DNA of 64,000 bases from Lotus japonicus (taxonomy: Eukaryota; Streptophyta; Magnoliopsida; Fabales; Fabaceae): contig NC_080045.1 of the NCBI RefSeq assembly GCF_012489685.1, forward strand, positions 1,183,001 to 1,247,000, in the 5' to 3' direction. Of this stretch, positions 1 to 10,879 are shown in pieces (position 1 is the first letter of the stretch; each line of letters opens with the position of its first letter). The position numbers and the translations under genes are program-made. A model generated the notes under the pieces. That model saw nothing but the letters and a program-made list of their open reading frames with translations. It was not told where the DNA came from and searched no databases.

Positions 1-190
1 TAACATATTTGGTTCCACCATGGATTGGTCTAGAATCATTTTTTGTTAGAAGTTACGAGTCTTACTGCATGTCTGGTTCCATGTTCGAATATTTTAGAAT
101 CACACTTAGCTTCCGAGTAAACGTGTGTGTTCTAAACAAATACAAATTTGAAACAAAGCATGCACTTGGATACTGATTGAACATACTTCG
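1..190. repeat. MITE-like dispersed repeat, copy 1 (cut by window start)
   Basis: It opens with CATATTTGGTTCC (5-17) and carries the internal words TCTAGAATCA and TTAGAAGTTAC, then AAGCATGCACTTGG. The same words in the same order occur at 5628-5855 upstream of the PSI-like gene. The left boundary is outside the window. Family is not assigned. Confidence 0.4.
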
Positions 191-670
191 GAAAATATGC
201 AAATGCTGAAACCAATCATAAGGTTGAGCACATTAAGCCCGTTTGAGATAATGTAATTGGAGCTTAATTTCTTTCTGTTGCATTGCAATTCAGAATATCT
301 TGTTACCATGTGTGGCCTATGAGACAGAATCCACCAGAAAACAGAAACATGGAAAGGAATGAATGTGTCTACATTTCGAAGCAAAGAGAGGTGAGAAATT
401 GAATTGGTGAGCATAAGGGAATTGAGGAGAAAGAACACATGAATGAGTCTGCGACTCAGTCCCACATCATATGATATTATTGTGTCAGAAAACTTGAACT
501 TTTTGTGTATATTAGTCCCAGTCTCACATCGAATGATATTGTGTAAGATAACCTTTTGGTTCCTATAAATTGAAGTCATTAAGTTATTTGGTGTGTATAT
601 ATTATCGTTGCTATACCAAAACCTGCCCTTAATTTGAATTGTCCAATATTGGGAGATACAAATTGGCCGA
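191..670. other. 3' flank of PSI-like gene, no gene seen
   Basis: AT-rich sequence downstream of the PSI-like stop codon. It should hold the 3' UTR and polyadenylation region of that gene. An ORF of 198 codons on the minus strand from 702 overlaps the gene's last exon in another frame and shows no recognisable domain, so I do not call it. Short words (CCCACATC.ATGATATT) repeat at about 462 and 522, probably repeat debris. Confidence 0.4.
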
Positions 671-3600
671 TTATAGTCCATCCATGACATCCAAAACGTC
701 ATACCTTTGAGGTTGCATAGCTAAAAGCCTCTTAACGGGTGAACTCCCAACACTGTTGCTGAAATGCCAAACTGTGGCTTCTGTTTTCTTGATCCCTGCA
801 AGATTCTCACTTTTGCTAACCCCTGGAGTCCATTTCCTCTTAGCTACTTTCTCTAACAACCTCCTATCCTCTTCAGAAAGTTGAGTGCTGACACGGTCCA
901 AGGATATAAACTGCAACATCTTTGACTGAAGATGAAGTCCCTTTGGAGAAGAAGTAATTCGTTTAGGCATTGTCTTTGTGCCAACATGACTATTATTATT
1001 GTTATGTCTGTATCTCACAAAGGTAACCAAATGGTGAAGCCGAGCCAACAATTCCAAGATGTAAAAATCTATCTTCTGCTTATCCGCGTATTCAAGTGTC
1101 TGGAGGCGAATCAAGTTACTTTCTTTGGCGGTCTTTTGGCCAAACACATTGCTGCAAAACCACAAACAAACCTCAACTAACTTTGCATCACATGCTAACA
1201 TTATTATTATACCTGTAGTAGTTGTTTTAGAGAATAAATTTCAGCTTCAAAATCAATTCTTCTCGCTAAAGAGAGCAGTTTCTGAGATTTTACAACTGGA
1301 TTTTACAACACCACCTTCAAAAACCACTTTTTTCATATCTAAACATAAATAATTTCACTTTTCACTCATTTTTAATATAATCACAAAATCATATGTGAAA
1401 ATTCTTAATGTATATTTGGAAATCCTTCTATAATGGTACCATTAAAATCAATTAGAAGTTTCTGCAAGTAGCGTGCCACTATTGATTAAGAGGATATTAG
1501 CATGCAAACATACATTGAGTTATGTGCAAATCGTAATACCAAATTAACAGATGAAGGAAATCAATGTCCTTGAAATTAGGCACACATATAGAGAAGGAAA
1601 CTCGGTTGCTGATTTCTTGGCAAACACAGGTTGTGAAGGTTTCGATCCCCTTTGGGTTTTGCTGGAAGATAGAAGACCAAATTAACTCTCTTGCTTCTTA
1701 CGGTTCACTACTATAAGGCACCTAGGTGCACTGCGCTTGTAAATTGGCAGTCTGTTGGTTTTGCTAAGGCACAGGGCTTTTTGTATTGCCGGGTTGGGTT
1801 TTGCTAATAGCTTCCTAGTGGTGCTATAGCAATCTGATTGTATCATGCTTCTTCAGTTTCAATAAATTTGATCTTTCAAAAAAAAAACTAGCAACCAACC
1901 TTGTATTTGCCCATTCTCCAACCCATCCAAAACCTTGATGTGCTCTGCCACATATATAATTCAGAAAAATAAATAAGCAATTTCAAGTAACTATAAATAA
2001 GGCTAGCATAGGTGCATAGGGAAGAGAAATTAAATTAGTGTTATTTTGTTATCTTACTTGGTCGTATTTGTGGCAAATGGAGTAAGCCACTGGAGAATCT
2101 TATCCATTTCAGCTTTGACCTGAGCAATGGAAAGCTGTTCAAAATTTCAAGTTAGGAGCATATTTCCAACATGAAATAAAAATCTATACTTTACGTATTA
2201 GGTAATTGGGTGCACCTCTTTTGTGTAATCATCATTTTGTAACCGTGAAGGAAGAACATTTTTAATACTAATGGGCAACCCATGATACAATGTGTCCCTT
2301 ACGTTTGGAGGAAGAACACTTGGTCGAGATGCCTGAAACAAAAGATATATAGGAACATTTTCATTTTATTTAGACCAGAAAAAGAAAACTAATTGCTAAG
2401 GTCATTGCTATTATGTTAGCATATGATGCAAACTTACAATTATATTTATCTGATTGATAATATTAGCATAGTGCAGTGCAAGACCAGCTACACCAAGCCT
2501 TTGAGAACCCTCACTATGCTGGATACTGGTTGTACCTGCTATGAATCCACAATTTGATAAAATCATGTTAGAAGATTAATAACCAGACACATCTATTTTC
2601 CTGAGGTAAGTCTGTGTTGGAGTTGATTGTAATGAAACATCATCCAATTCCCACATTGCCTATGATGATGAAAGAATAGGGAGAACAAGGTTATATAGGA
2701 TACAGTTCCCTTAGTATAATTAATTAATTGCTAGGCTTGTTTTTTCTTTTTATTGGAACCAGTTATAATATCAAGTTTCAAATGAGAGTGAAGTATCTCA
2801 AATCATTGGCTCTTTTGGCATTTAATTTGAGTTTCTTCACTTCTCTTTTAAAGCTTGCTGTTATAGTACACTGACTCTTAATTTGAAGAATTAAAAAAAA
2901 AGAGAGGTGAACAATTAATTAATTTATGCACATTAAAATAAACTATTATGGGTAAAAGGAATAATTTCCAATGGTTCTAAAGTCCTTTGGAATCAATACA
3001 AGCCATGCTCTCATACCATAATTTCCAAGATACTCCAAAATTGCTTGATGTATATGGATAACAATATCAACTAGCTTTTCAACTATCTGCAATGAGTAAA
3101 TCTACGGAATAAGCTCCTTGTTGTGTAAAACTTGCGGTGGGAAGCAAGAAAAATGGAAATTATGCATTCAATAAGAATAGTTACAAACAAGGGACTATTC
3201 ATTCCTATAAAGTTGAAATTGTTAGAATTAGAAGCAAATTACATGCCTCCTCCAAATCTCTGGACCAAAGGGATTTCTTTTTCAAGCTCCTCACAAGTTT
3301 TCTTTGATGCTTTAGCTCACTCCGAAAAGCTGTAAGGCTTTCCCCTGCATATATAAAGAAAACTGAATTTGTGATAATCTTGTTGAAAATCTTGTAAGGA
3401 ATACTATATTATGAGATTTCTAACCATTGAGGGGAAGATTTAAAGACTCCATTTCCTTAACTTTCTGTTGATAATCTTGTTCAAAACGTTCTAAAGCACT
3501 CAACTCTTGGTATAATTCCTTACACAGGAAGAAGTACAATATTCATTTAAAGTAGGAATGAAAAAAAATTCAATAGCAAAGAAGAAACTTTAACAATATC

Positions 3601-5464
3601 AGAAGTAGGAAGCAAACTTTATTTAGAATCACAATTTGCTTACAGCAGTATCGTGAGCTAGAGCCGTCAACTCCTGCATTGTCTTCTCTACCTCTACCCT
3701 AGGTTGTGTGTTGGTCAAGACATCTAAATCTAACCTGAAATTGTTTATGGGATGAAAAATATAATCTGAAATGTTCGCAATTATTTAAGAATTCTACCAA
3801 GATGAGTAACGAGTTAGCATAATCTTGTCATAAACCAGCATGTAAAATCAAGCAAACCAGCTCACCTGGAGAAATATCGATCTAGGTGATGCCACTGAGG
3901 GTCTTTACATGAATTTCCAAATCTAGCTACTTCACGGGAGAAAGAATTGAATTCTTTCCTGCAGATTACACCAAAGCTCAGAGGTGAAGAACATTATAGG
4001 ATGCAAAATATTCATTTATAGTATGTTTGGATCAACTTCTATTTCATAAGAATCAAATCAGAAACTCTAAAACTACTCATAGAAGTTTCTACCCAAAATT
4101 GATTCTGACTTCAGAATCAATTGTGGAAGAGAGTTTCCACAAATGCATTTAGTGAAGTTTGAAGCTAAAACAAAAATCTTATTATGATGTGTGAACAAGT
4201 TGGAACCTTTTGTCAGCCTCAAGAAAACTGATTAACTCCTTTTTATCAGTAGATACTAGGTTTTGCACCCCTTCTGATTCTTCAATTTCCTTTTCAAGGG
4301 ACTGAATGTCTTCTTCAGACAATGATTGAAACAGAATTTCTCCCCTGCTTATTGTATTAGCTACTTCAAATGCCAATATTGATATTTTATTCCCTCTAGG
4401 AGCCACCATGCTAGAGCTAAACCCATTGCTGGTGTTTAACTTAGGCATGCTACTTCCAAGTGTGTCCAGGACTTCGACTGCCCTCTCACCAGCTCGCCCT
4501 AGAAAGGAGCTTCTTTGAGAGACCTACCAAAAGAAGGACATCATAAATCAAAATTTGAAGCATCAAAATTCCCTCCATGTTAAAATTTTAGATGCCATTC
4601 ATGTAACTCAAATAAAAAGAAGGAACTATTTGATTTTATTCTGCTTATAATTTGGGGATTTAGACTTTAGAGTAAAACTAAACTGCAGTTGCAGGGAAAT
4701 CATAGTTTATATCATTTTAAGAAAATAGACAGATTACTGTTTAGTTAAATCAAAAGTCATGCTGAAAAACATTAACTGTTTCAGGCATACATGTAGGTCT
4801 TTAACCTAGTTGACACTAGTTGAGAGGGTGCAAATAACTTTTAGTCCTTTGTAATGTTGGGTAATTGTGGAACAAGTCTCACATCACTTAGTATATACTA
4901 AAATGGAATGGGAGGTTAAGAAAACACTTGGAGAATACAACATTGAAATGCATGAATGCAGTTTTTCTAGGATTCCAATTGACTCATTATTGATCCTTTA
5001 TTATACACTGAAATATCTTTGCTAGGATATTGTGAAAAAGTGTTGTTTATCTACATTTGAGGAACCAAATTATAGCAGCCACTTTTAGTTCATCTGAGTC
5101 AATTATGAGACTTATAAGCTACACATGCACTCAGAAGCTTTTCTCCATTCTGGCTTCAGAATCAATTATAGAAGAGTTTCAAAAAAATCACAAGAGACAA
5201 CACCACATACAACAATTACCAGAGGATGGATGAAGGTACCTGTTTTCTCCCCATTTCACTTGGATTGGATATCTTGAATTCACCTGAAAATGTAGAGTTG
5301 CGCTTCTTCTCCATTTTACCACGATCACTAGTCTTTGAATTTGAATAACAACCTCCGCTCTTCTTAACAAAGCTCTTCAATTTCTCAAGCTTTCCCCCAC
5401 ACCCCAAGGTCTTCCCTCCATTTTTATTTATCTCTGCCTTACCAGCTGAGCAAACCGACCCCAT
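671..5464 (-). CDS. PSI1-like: PSK SIMULATOR (PSI)-like protein, DUF3475 + DUF668, 12 exons
   Basis: Exons read on the minus strand: 5464-5240, 4523-4207, 3958-3866, 3734-3644, 3518-3425, 3344-3247, 3086-3017, 2535-2438, 2332-2216, 2134-2058, 1944-1900, 1151-671 (stop TAA). They total 1,806 nt, 601 residues, with phases matching at every junction. The N-terminus MGSVCS has Gly2 and Cys5, suiting N-myristoylation and palmitoylation. A GRAGERAVEVLDTLG block (about 84-98) precedes DUF3475 (about 122-178, ILAFEVANTISRG). The middle has family motifs such as KDPQWHHLDRYF, ELYQELSALERFEQDY and LKKKSLWSRDLEE. DUF668 spans about 342-430 (GVAGLALHYANII, LPPNVRDTLYHGLP), followed by AHQGFGWVGEWANT. Arabidopsis PSI proteins (about 615-657 residues) promote growth downstream of phytosulfokine signalling; the exact paralogue is not assignable here. 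All introns are GT-AG except intron 6 (GC-AG). It looks functional; splice sites are inferred by eye. Confidence 0.9.
1551..1888 (+). mobile_element. 5'-truncated LINE 3' end in last intron of the PSI-like gene
   Basis: A 44-codon stretch (1551-1685) encodes EINVLEIRHTYREGNSVADF and then LANTGCEGF, the C-terminal end of the RNase H-like domain of plant L1-type LINEs. After the TAA come about 190 nt of 3' UTR-like sequence, a polyadenylation-like AATAAA at 1861 and a run of nine A at 1879. It lies antisense to the host gene in the 1152-1899 intron. No target site duplication could be fixed. The upstream sequence has no readable RT, so it is a dead fragment. Confidence 0.7.
3087..3246 (-). other. 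GC-AG intron 6 of the PSI-like gene
   Basis: Exon 6 ends in GAG-GAG (Glu-Glu) and the next minus-strand bases are GCATGT, so the donor is GC, not GT. The acceptor is ATTGCAG at 3087-3093. Only this pairing keeps both the reading frame and the family motif LKKKSLWSR..LEE followed by VEKLVD. An upstream GTGAGG donor would also keep frame but would delete 16 conserved residues; the GT at GTAATT gives a stop. Confidence 0.75.
4019..4180. repeat. MITE-like repeat in intron 2 of the PSI-like gene
   Basis: Contains ATAGTATGTTTGGATCAACTT and a self-complementary TTGATTCTGA.TTCAGAATCAA block near 4098-4120. A related piece (TGGCTTCAGAATCAATTATAG, AGAGTTTC) recurs in intron 1 at about 5150-5180. I infer short nonautonomous DNA elements; ends and TSD are not resolved. 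Confidence 0.35.
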
Positions 5465-5627
5465 TATTGTCCTAACGGAAATTAATGAGCTGAAGAAAAA
5501 CTCAACGCCTTCACAAATTCAGCTCCTACTTAAATTGGCATCAGGGGAGTGAACATGCAACTTTAAGCCATAACTTGGGAAACAAAAAAGCAAAGTTATT
5601 ATAAGAAGTCAGAAACAAAAACATATA
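5465..5627 (-). promoter_or_regulatory. 5' leader / promoter-proximal region of PSI-like gene
   Basis: Sequence immediately upstream of the PSI-like ATG at 5464. No convincing TATA box was found, and an unspliced leader cannot be told from a leader intron by eye. The MITE-like element at 5628-5855 begins 164 bp upstream of the start codon, so it lies in the leader or the promoter. Confidence 0.3.
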
Positions 5628-5855
5628 GCATATTTGGTTCCGTGGTGAATTGCTCTAGAACCACTTCTAGTTAAAAGCTACCTAGTAACATGTTTGGTTC
5701 CGCGGAAAAATACCCTGGGGTCCGGAATGTTTTCTAGTTAGAAGCTACGGATAGTAGCTTTTGAGTATACCTTAGATTTTGTGCAAATCATGAAACCAAA
5801 CATGCACTTAGCTTCTACGACTGTGCACTACGCAAATCATGGAACCAAACATTGC
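5628..5855. repeat. MITE-like inverted-repeat element upstream of PSI-like gene
   Basis: The ends are inverted copies: CATATTTGGTTCCGTG at the left and CATGGAACCAAACATTG at the right, about 13 of 16 positions matching as a terminal inverted repeat. A second nested pair is inside: ATGTTTGGTTCCGCGG near 5694 and ATGAAACCAAACATGCA near 5789. No coding capacity. A related copy starts the window. This fits a nested or duplicated MITE; superfamily is unknown. Confidence 0.5.
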
Positions 5856-7515
5856 AATTCAATCAAGAATTCAGTACTTACTTTCGGTATTTACATAGAG
5901 AGTTTGCAAGTCCTAAACAGATAAAATATGAGTGAGTTGCAGGGATTGGAAGAAAGGAAAAGAAAAGAGAGGTGAGGAAGCAGGGAAATTAATTAGGAGG
6001 GAAGAATATTATTAGGTTTGACTGAATGAAAAGGAATGAGAGGAACATACATGAAGGATATTCGCATGGACATGATTGATTTTGTTGGCTAAGAGTAAAC
6101 GAGAAATAAAATAAGAAACGCGCAAGTTGAATGGAACTGAAATTAAGAGGAGGAAACTTCGTGGGCATGAACCATGATGAAATTCATACTTCTTTTCCAT
6201 CTGTCATTGTCTTGGACTACGTATGAAAGAGAGAAATTGGTTTGGTTTCTTTCTGACTATACTTACTCCTCCCATCACCATATGTCTCTTTTTGCTACAC
6301 ATGATAAACTCATTAAAAAACGAATGCTAAAGTTTTAGTCTTTTTGTTTGATTAATTGTTTTAAAGTTTTACTCTTATGTATGGAAGAGTACTGTGGAAG
6401 CTAAGGATGTCATTGCTGGTGGGTTTGGTGTTAGAACCAGTAGATTTTGTGAGTGAGTTCCTTTGTTCTGATAGTAAGATTTGTATAGTCGATCTTTGGA
6501 TGGTGGTAGACGGAATCTTTCACTACTTCATATGATGACTCCACCTCATGCCTCATGTTCGGGTAGAGACTTAATTAGAGTGACCCTATACCGCAAGAGG
6601 AAAGCCTTGTCGCGGGTGTGTGTTAAAGTAAAATTTGCAAAGAATGCAATACAAGGTGTAGAAACATTAGACGATCTCGAGGACTTGGTGAGTCAATAAA
6701 AGCAATAGAACATAACACAAGTAACAAGGAGGGAGAGTTGGTTGATTTGATTTGATTAATTAAGAATTAGATGAGAAAGCATCAAATCTTAAGAAAATAA
6801 CATTTAGTTGCAGCAGACAATCATTGATCATGAAAGATTATATTTTTTTCTTTTTAAGAAAATTTTGGGTTGAACACCAACTCACAATCATGAGTTGATA
6901 ATCCAGATTGCCCGCTAGGCACTCATCTAGAATTCATTTAATTCAAGTTAGGAAGGAGCAATCTCCCATTTAAAGTACAAGAATAATCTTCGGTTATAGA
7001 ATCTCAAAACACACAACAATCAGTGTTAGAGGTTTAAATTACTCAAACATTAGTGAGTAAAATCGTCTCTCACTGGTTTCTCTCTCGTGAATAAACGGTA
7101 AAACCATAACATAAACGTCCCAAGTTTCAACCAATTGGAAGAAACTTGTAGAAGATATTTAAATCATTGGGAGAAGGAAAACAAACAAAATTCACAAGCA
7201 AAGAACAAAATTGTTATTAAGCATAGGATCTGAAGTCTACATACATAAAAGGTTATACGATCGACTAGAAGTAACCCATGAATTTGGGTTAAAACTCATA
7301 AAAAGAGAAGAAAAAAAAGAAACCGAAACTAAGAAAATAAGGATTTGAAGAAAACAAGTGCAAAGCATAAAAGTCTTTAACCAAGACTAAAACACAAGTA
7401 TTTATAAGAAAAACCAGCTCTAAATTTGTGCCTCTTCTGCCCCTTTTCTATTTCACTCTTCAGTAATATTAGAATGAATTTCTTATTTTCAGTAATTTAA
7501 AAAATTCTCTATATA
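5856..7515. other. Intergenic region, no gene recognised
   Basis: AT-rich with purine runs (for example GGAAAGAAAAGAAAAGAGAGG near 5956). A 72-codon plus-strand ORF at 6481-6699 has no recognised motif. Nothing here resembles a tRNA or rRNA gene. The segment probably contains the distal promoter of the minus-strand PSI-like gene and old repeat debris. Confidence 0.4.
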
Positions 7516-7687
7516 TATAAGTAATTAGCAAACAATCATTCATTGCTTGACATTCAGGAAAAATGTTACTATTGATTAAGGAATGATTTTATTATGAAAT
7601 TAAAATTTGTATAATAATAATAATAATTAATTTCATCACTATATAATATCATATTTCTTCTACAATTAAAAATAAAATTAATATAGA
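7516..7687 (+). repeat. ~170-bp direct repeat, copy 1
   Basis: Begins TATAAGTAATTAGCAAACA and ends AATTAATATAGA, nearly identical to 11219-11386. The only differences seen are an extra CATT and a few substitutions near 7535-7550. An internal (AAT)n run is conserved in both copies. The copies are about 3.7 kb apart in direct orientation. Confidence 0.8.
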
Positions 7688-8808
7688 TAATGCAGACTCT
7701 TGAAAATTGCAGTTTAGAAGATGCACTTCATATTTGGTGTTGTGCAGAATAATCTGCTTAACAAAAGGGATCTTTGTATAAATATTCAGGAAAGCTTTGA
7801 CCAGCTTGATCATGATGATCAATTTGATTTCTGGTTGGAGCACAGATAAAAAAAAGGAAGTGAAGAAACTGGAAGCCAAAACTATAAGCTTGCTCAATGG
7901 TATTTGGAGTGGATCACATGATATATGGGAGGAGAATTGCCGAAGCTATCCTTTTAATGCCAGGGTAGTTGTTGTTATGAGATCCTGTGAGTGTAGGATA
8001 GGAATGAGGTTATATCACCAGTGAGGAGCTGATGCCAATAATGGAAGCGAGGAGTTGTGTGATGATCGTTTGTGAACATAGATGAATAATATGATGGACA
8101 TGATTATATATATTTTTTATGTTTGTGTTATAATCATGTGCTCATTTCATCTTCAAAGTTGTGAATTGTCTAACCTTAACCATTTTATAGTCAACATATA
8201 CCTTAACCATTTTACGAACCTTTGCTTTGTGATGTGGACCGGCATGTAAATGTAGTCAAATATGCAATTTTAGCTATATGGTTTAGAAGTTTTTTTCTTT
8301 CTTTTTTTCTTTTTGCTTTGTTTTTTAAATGATTTCAATATAACGTTTTATTAATATTTTCGTAACTATCTCTCATGAAGCAGCGCCTACTAAAAAAACG
8401 TTTTTTTTTTATTTTGGTACCGTAACTTTAATCATTTGGTTTATTTCAATTGCAGCTATTAGTGACAAAATGGTGCAAAAGTTATCTTAGCAATTTAACC
8501 TTAGATAGTTAAAGAGTAAAGTGCTCACACCGGAGTGAACATTTTAGATGAATATAATTTCATATTTAAACTAATAGAAAAATATATTTTAATATAACTC
8601 CATTAGCTATTTACATGTTTTTAATAAATTTAAGAGAAAATATAATAATTTGATAGTGAAAAAAATGTACAAATTAATCATTATTTGATAATTTGTATAA
8701 AAATATATGTACAAATATAAGTTAAAAATAAGATAAAAGTAATTTTAAATTAAATTTCACAATGTCACAATATAATTTCATGTTAAAAATGTACTATGTG
8801 ACAATATA
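7688..8808. other. AT-rich intergenic region, no gene recognised
   Basis: Contains a less AT-rich patch (about 7790-8060) with a 75-codon ORF of no recognisable family, possibly an old captured gene fragment. The rest is AT-rich with poly(T) runs. A patch near 8530-8610 (TGAACATTTTAGATGAATA...AATTTCATATTTAAACTAAT) resembles 9797-9880, indicating a degenerate dispersed repeat. Confidence 0.35.
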
Positions 8809-8816
8809 GTTTACCT

Positions 8817-9157
8817 CAGTGGCGGAACTATGTGAGGGCAGGGGAGGGCCTTGGCCCTCCCAAAGTTCTAGGAAAATCTTGAAAAATGAGTAGAAAAATT
8901 AAGAGTAAAAATAAATTTTTTTTCAAGAGAAACATTTTTTTAGAATGATAAATAAAAAAGATGTAAATTATAATTAACACGAGAATAAAAAATGAAAAAC
9001 AAAATTTCACCATTATGGAGTAATAAATTTTTAATGAGTATATGTAAGTTTAATAATTATTTTTGTGCATATATATGTGTCTACTGTTAATTAAATAATT
9101 TAATTTATGTTTGAAATATTTGGCCCCCTCATATTATTTTTTCTGGTTCCGCCACTG
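8817..9157. mobile_element. hAT-type MITE (341 bp) with 12-bp TIR and 8-bp TSD
   Basis: Perfect 12-bp terminal inverted repeats: CAGTGGCGGAAC at 8817-8828 and GTTCCGCCACTG at 9146-9157. The flanks are GTTTACCT (8809-8816) and GTCTACCT (9158-9165), an 8-bp target duplication with one mismatch. An 8-bp duplication is typical of the hAT superfamily. The interior is AT-rich and noncoding; a 61-codon minus-strand ORF inside is low-complexity and not real. Confidence 0.85.
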
Positions 9158-9312
9158 GTCTACCTTTTGTACAAATTATTACAAGGTAAAAAACTCTCAA
9201 GAGGAGGAAAACTTTACATGTAAAACTTTCATGATGGTAACAATATGTCGTATGGTGATTAGAAAACAATATATATACATACTATTAATAGTATGTATAA
9301 ATAGTTACAACT

Positions 9313-9452
9313 TACATGAGAGGAATGTATAAATAGCACTTGGCATCGAATTAGTGTAGGCTTGGAAGGTTTTTTCATTCTACATAAGAGGAATATTCTC
9401 ATGAGTTTTTTTCTTATTCATCAATAAAATCTCTTTTGTTCTAAAAAAAAAA
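9313..9452 (+). mobile_element. Poly(A) retroposon (SINE-like or processed transcript)
   Basis: A ~140-bp body ends in AATAAAATCTCTTTTGTTCT and then a poly(A) run (about 9443-9454). It is bracketed by identical 13-bp direct repeats AATAGTTACAACT at 9300-9312 and 9453-9465. Poly(A) plus a 13-bp duplication indicates LINE-mediated insertion. I could not recognise A and B box promoter motifs, so SINE versus truncated processed transcript stays open. Confidence 0.65.
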
Positions 9453-9485
9453 AATAGTTACAACTATTTATACACATCCTCTATG

Positions 9486-9757
9486 AGGATGTATCATATG
9501 TGAATGAAGCTTTTATGTGAGAGTGAGAGGAGTTATTATGAGTCATTAGATCTAATCATGGACGGTCAATATTAAAACATGAAGTCGTGTGATTTTTTTA
9601 AAAAATCACATGACATTTTTAATTGATCATATGTGATAATCACATTATGATTAAAATCTTTTGATCTTGACCGTTTATAATTAGATATAATGGCTCATAA
9701 TAACTCCTCTCACTCTCAAATAAAAGATTCATTCTCATATGATACATCTTTCATCCT
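9486..9757. mobile_element. Foldback MITE with ~110-bp inverted arms
   Basis: The left arm starts AGGATGTATCATATGTGAATG and runs through GAGAGTGAGAGGAGTTATTA and GACGGTCAA. The right arm is its inverse and ends CATATGATACATCTTTCATCCT. The arms share most positions over about 110 bp and meet near the AT-rich centre (9595-9610). No coding content. The flanks share TTACAACTATTTAT (9458-9471 and 9770-9783). Confidence 0.75.
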
Positions 9758-9783
9758 CTAGGTATATAATTACAACTATTTAT

Positions 9784-10295
9784 GTTTAAAAGTAAAATCT
9801 CCAACGGGGATGAACGTTTTACACGAAAAATAATTTCATGTTAAAACTAATTTAAAAATATATTTATATATAATTTAAGTACAATTTTGATGATTTTAAT
9901 AATTTTTTTTGGCATCAAACAATTCATTTTAATAATTTTAGGAGTATCTAAATATATAGTTGTGAAATGTGACAGTGGAATTATAATATGCTGGAATTTG
10001 AAAACATTAATATATATATATATATATTTACAATTATTTATTTACATTACACGATAAAAAAAACATATCTTTCTTGACACATCTTCGGTCAAGAAAAGCA
10101 TAAAAAGAAACGTTCGTCATAGATAAAAATACATATCTAAAGTTTTCGTTGTGTTGCATAAAAGAAAAAGGTCAACTACCTGTCTTGACACATCCTTCTC
10201 ATTTGTTGTCCAATCTAATGACGGGGGTGAATATGCGGTCTAAACATCTCAAAGAAAATATTTGAGCTTACAATAGAGCATTTTCTTTTACATTA
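9784..10295. other. AT-rich intergenic region with (TA)n microsatellite
   Basis: No gene seen. Holds a TA-dinucleotide run at about 10010-10027 and a degenerate repeat near 9797-9880 related to 8530-8610. A pair of similar words, TTCTTGACACATC and GTCTTGACACATCC, occurs near 10071 and 10182, probably leftover tandem sequence of the neighbouring Helitron. Confidence 0.4.
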
Positions 10296-10848
10296 ATGGT
10301 CGGTAAAGTTGAGTCATCAATCAATGATGGTGGTGGATCTCATCAATTCATTTTGAGTGGACAAAATTTCCAAAAATTTGAATGTCTATTGCCGAAGAAA
10401 TGACAAGTACCAAAATTTGCGTAATTGTATATCTATGACACTCTTAACAAGACATTTAACAAAATGCATCATTTTAGATATGAACCATATACTTACAGTT
10501 GTTAATCATTTATTAAGTGAAACAATTTTTTATATTAGTTTATTTCGGTATGTACATTAATGTAAATGACATGTTTTAGGCGGCAAACAAGCAGTTTAGG
10601 AAACTCTTTGATTCAGGACATAACTAAGATGGTTGATAAAGACAGCGGGGTTGCTCAGTCATTTAAAAGTCTAAGGAATTACATGACAACTGATGACTCC
10701 AACAATTTATGTCTTATATTATACAAAGGAAGAACTAAAGATGCAAGACTTTACAATTTACCAATATGAAGTGATTGCCTTGATTGTTGAGGATTTTAAC
10801 AATATAGATTGCAAACGAGATGTTGTTGTCAAGGATATTTTAAATTAA
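10296..10848 (+). pseudogene. Decayed Helitron Rep/helicase N-terminal fragment
   Basis: Frame from 10296 reads MVGKVESSINDGGGSHQFIL, then SGQNFQKFECLLPKK, a stop, and PKFA, a stop, LYIYDT. This matches the plant Helitron helicase-like N-terminal region (FxLSGQNxHxxxSLLP, PKFAQLYIYDT). A second piece at 10566-10769 has GVAQSFKSLRNYM and GRTKDARLYNLPI; after a TGA and a frame change come YEVIALIVEDF and KRDVVVKDIL. At least three nonsense or frame breaks exist and no HUH or helicase core was found, so it is a dead fragment of a Helitron ending at 11218. Confidence 0.75.
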
Positions 10849-10879
10849 CTTATCAGGTTTTAATATGATATATATCCAA

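Noticed and set aside
106..702. 198-codon minus-strand ORF at the window start
   Set aside because: Overlaps the last PSI-like exon in another frame, has no family match, and its body is in AT-rich repeat-containing flank.
6481..6699. 72-codon plus ORF with RDLIRVTLYRKRKALSRV
   Set aside because: Basic and somewhat protein-like, but no family recognised, no promoter or splice evidence, and only 219 bp.
7507..7516. TCTCTATATA considered as the Helitron 5' end pairing with the 11218 terminus
   Set aside because: The base before TC is not A as expected at an A|T target, and TC-AT-rich words are common here; left unassigned.
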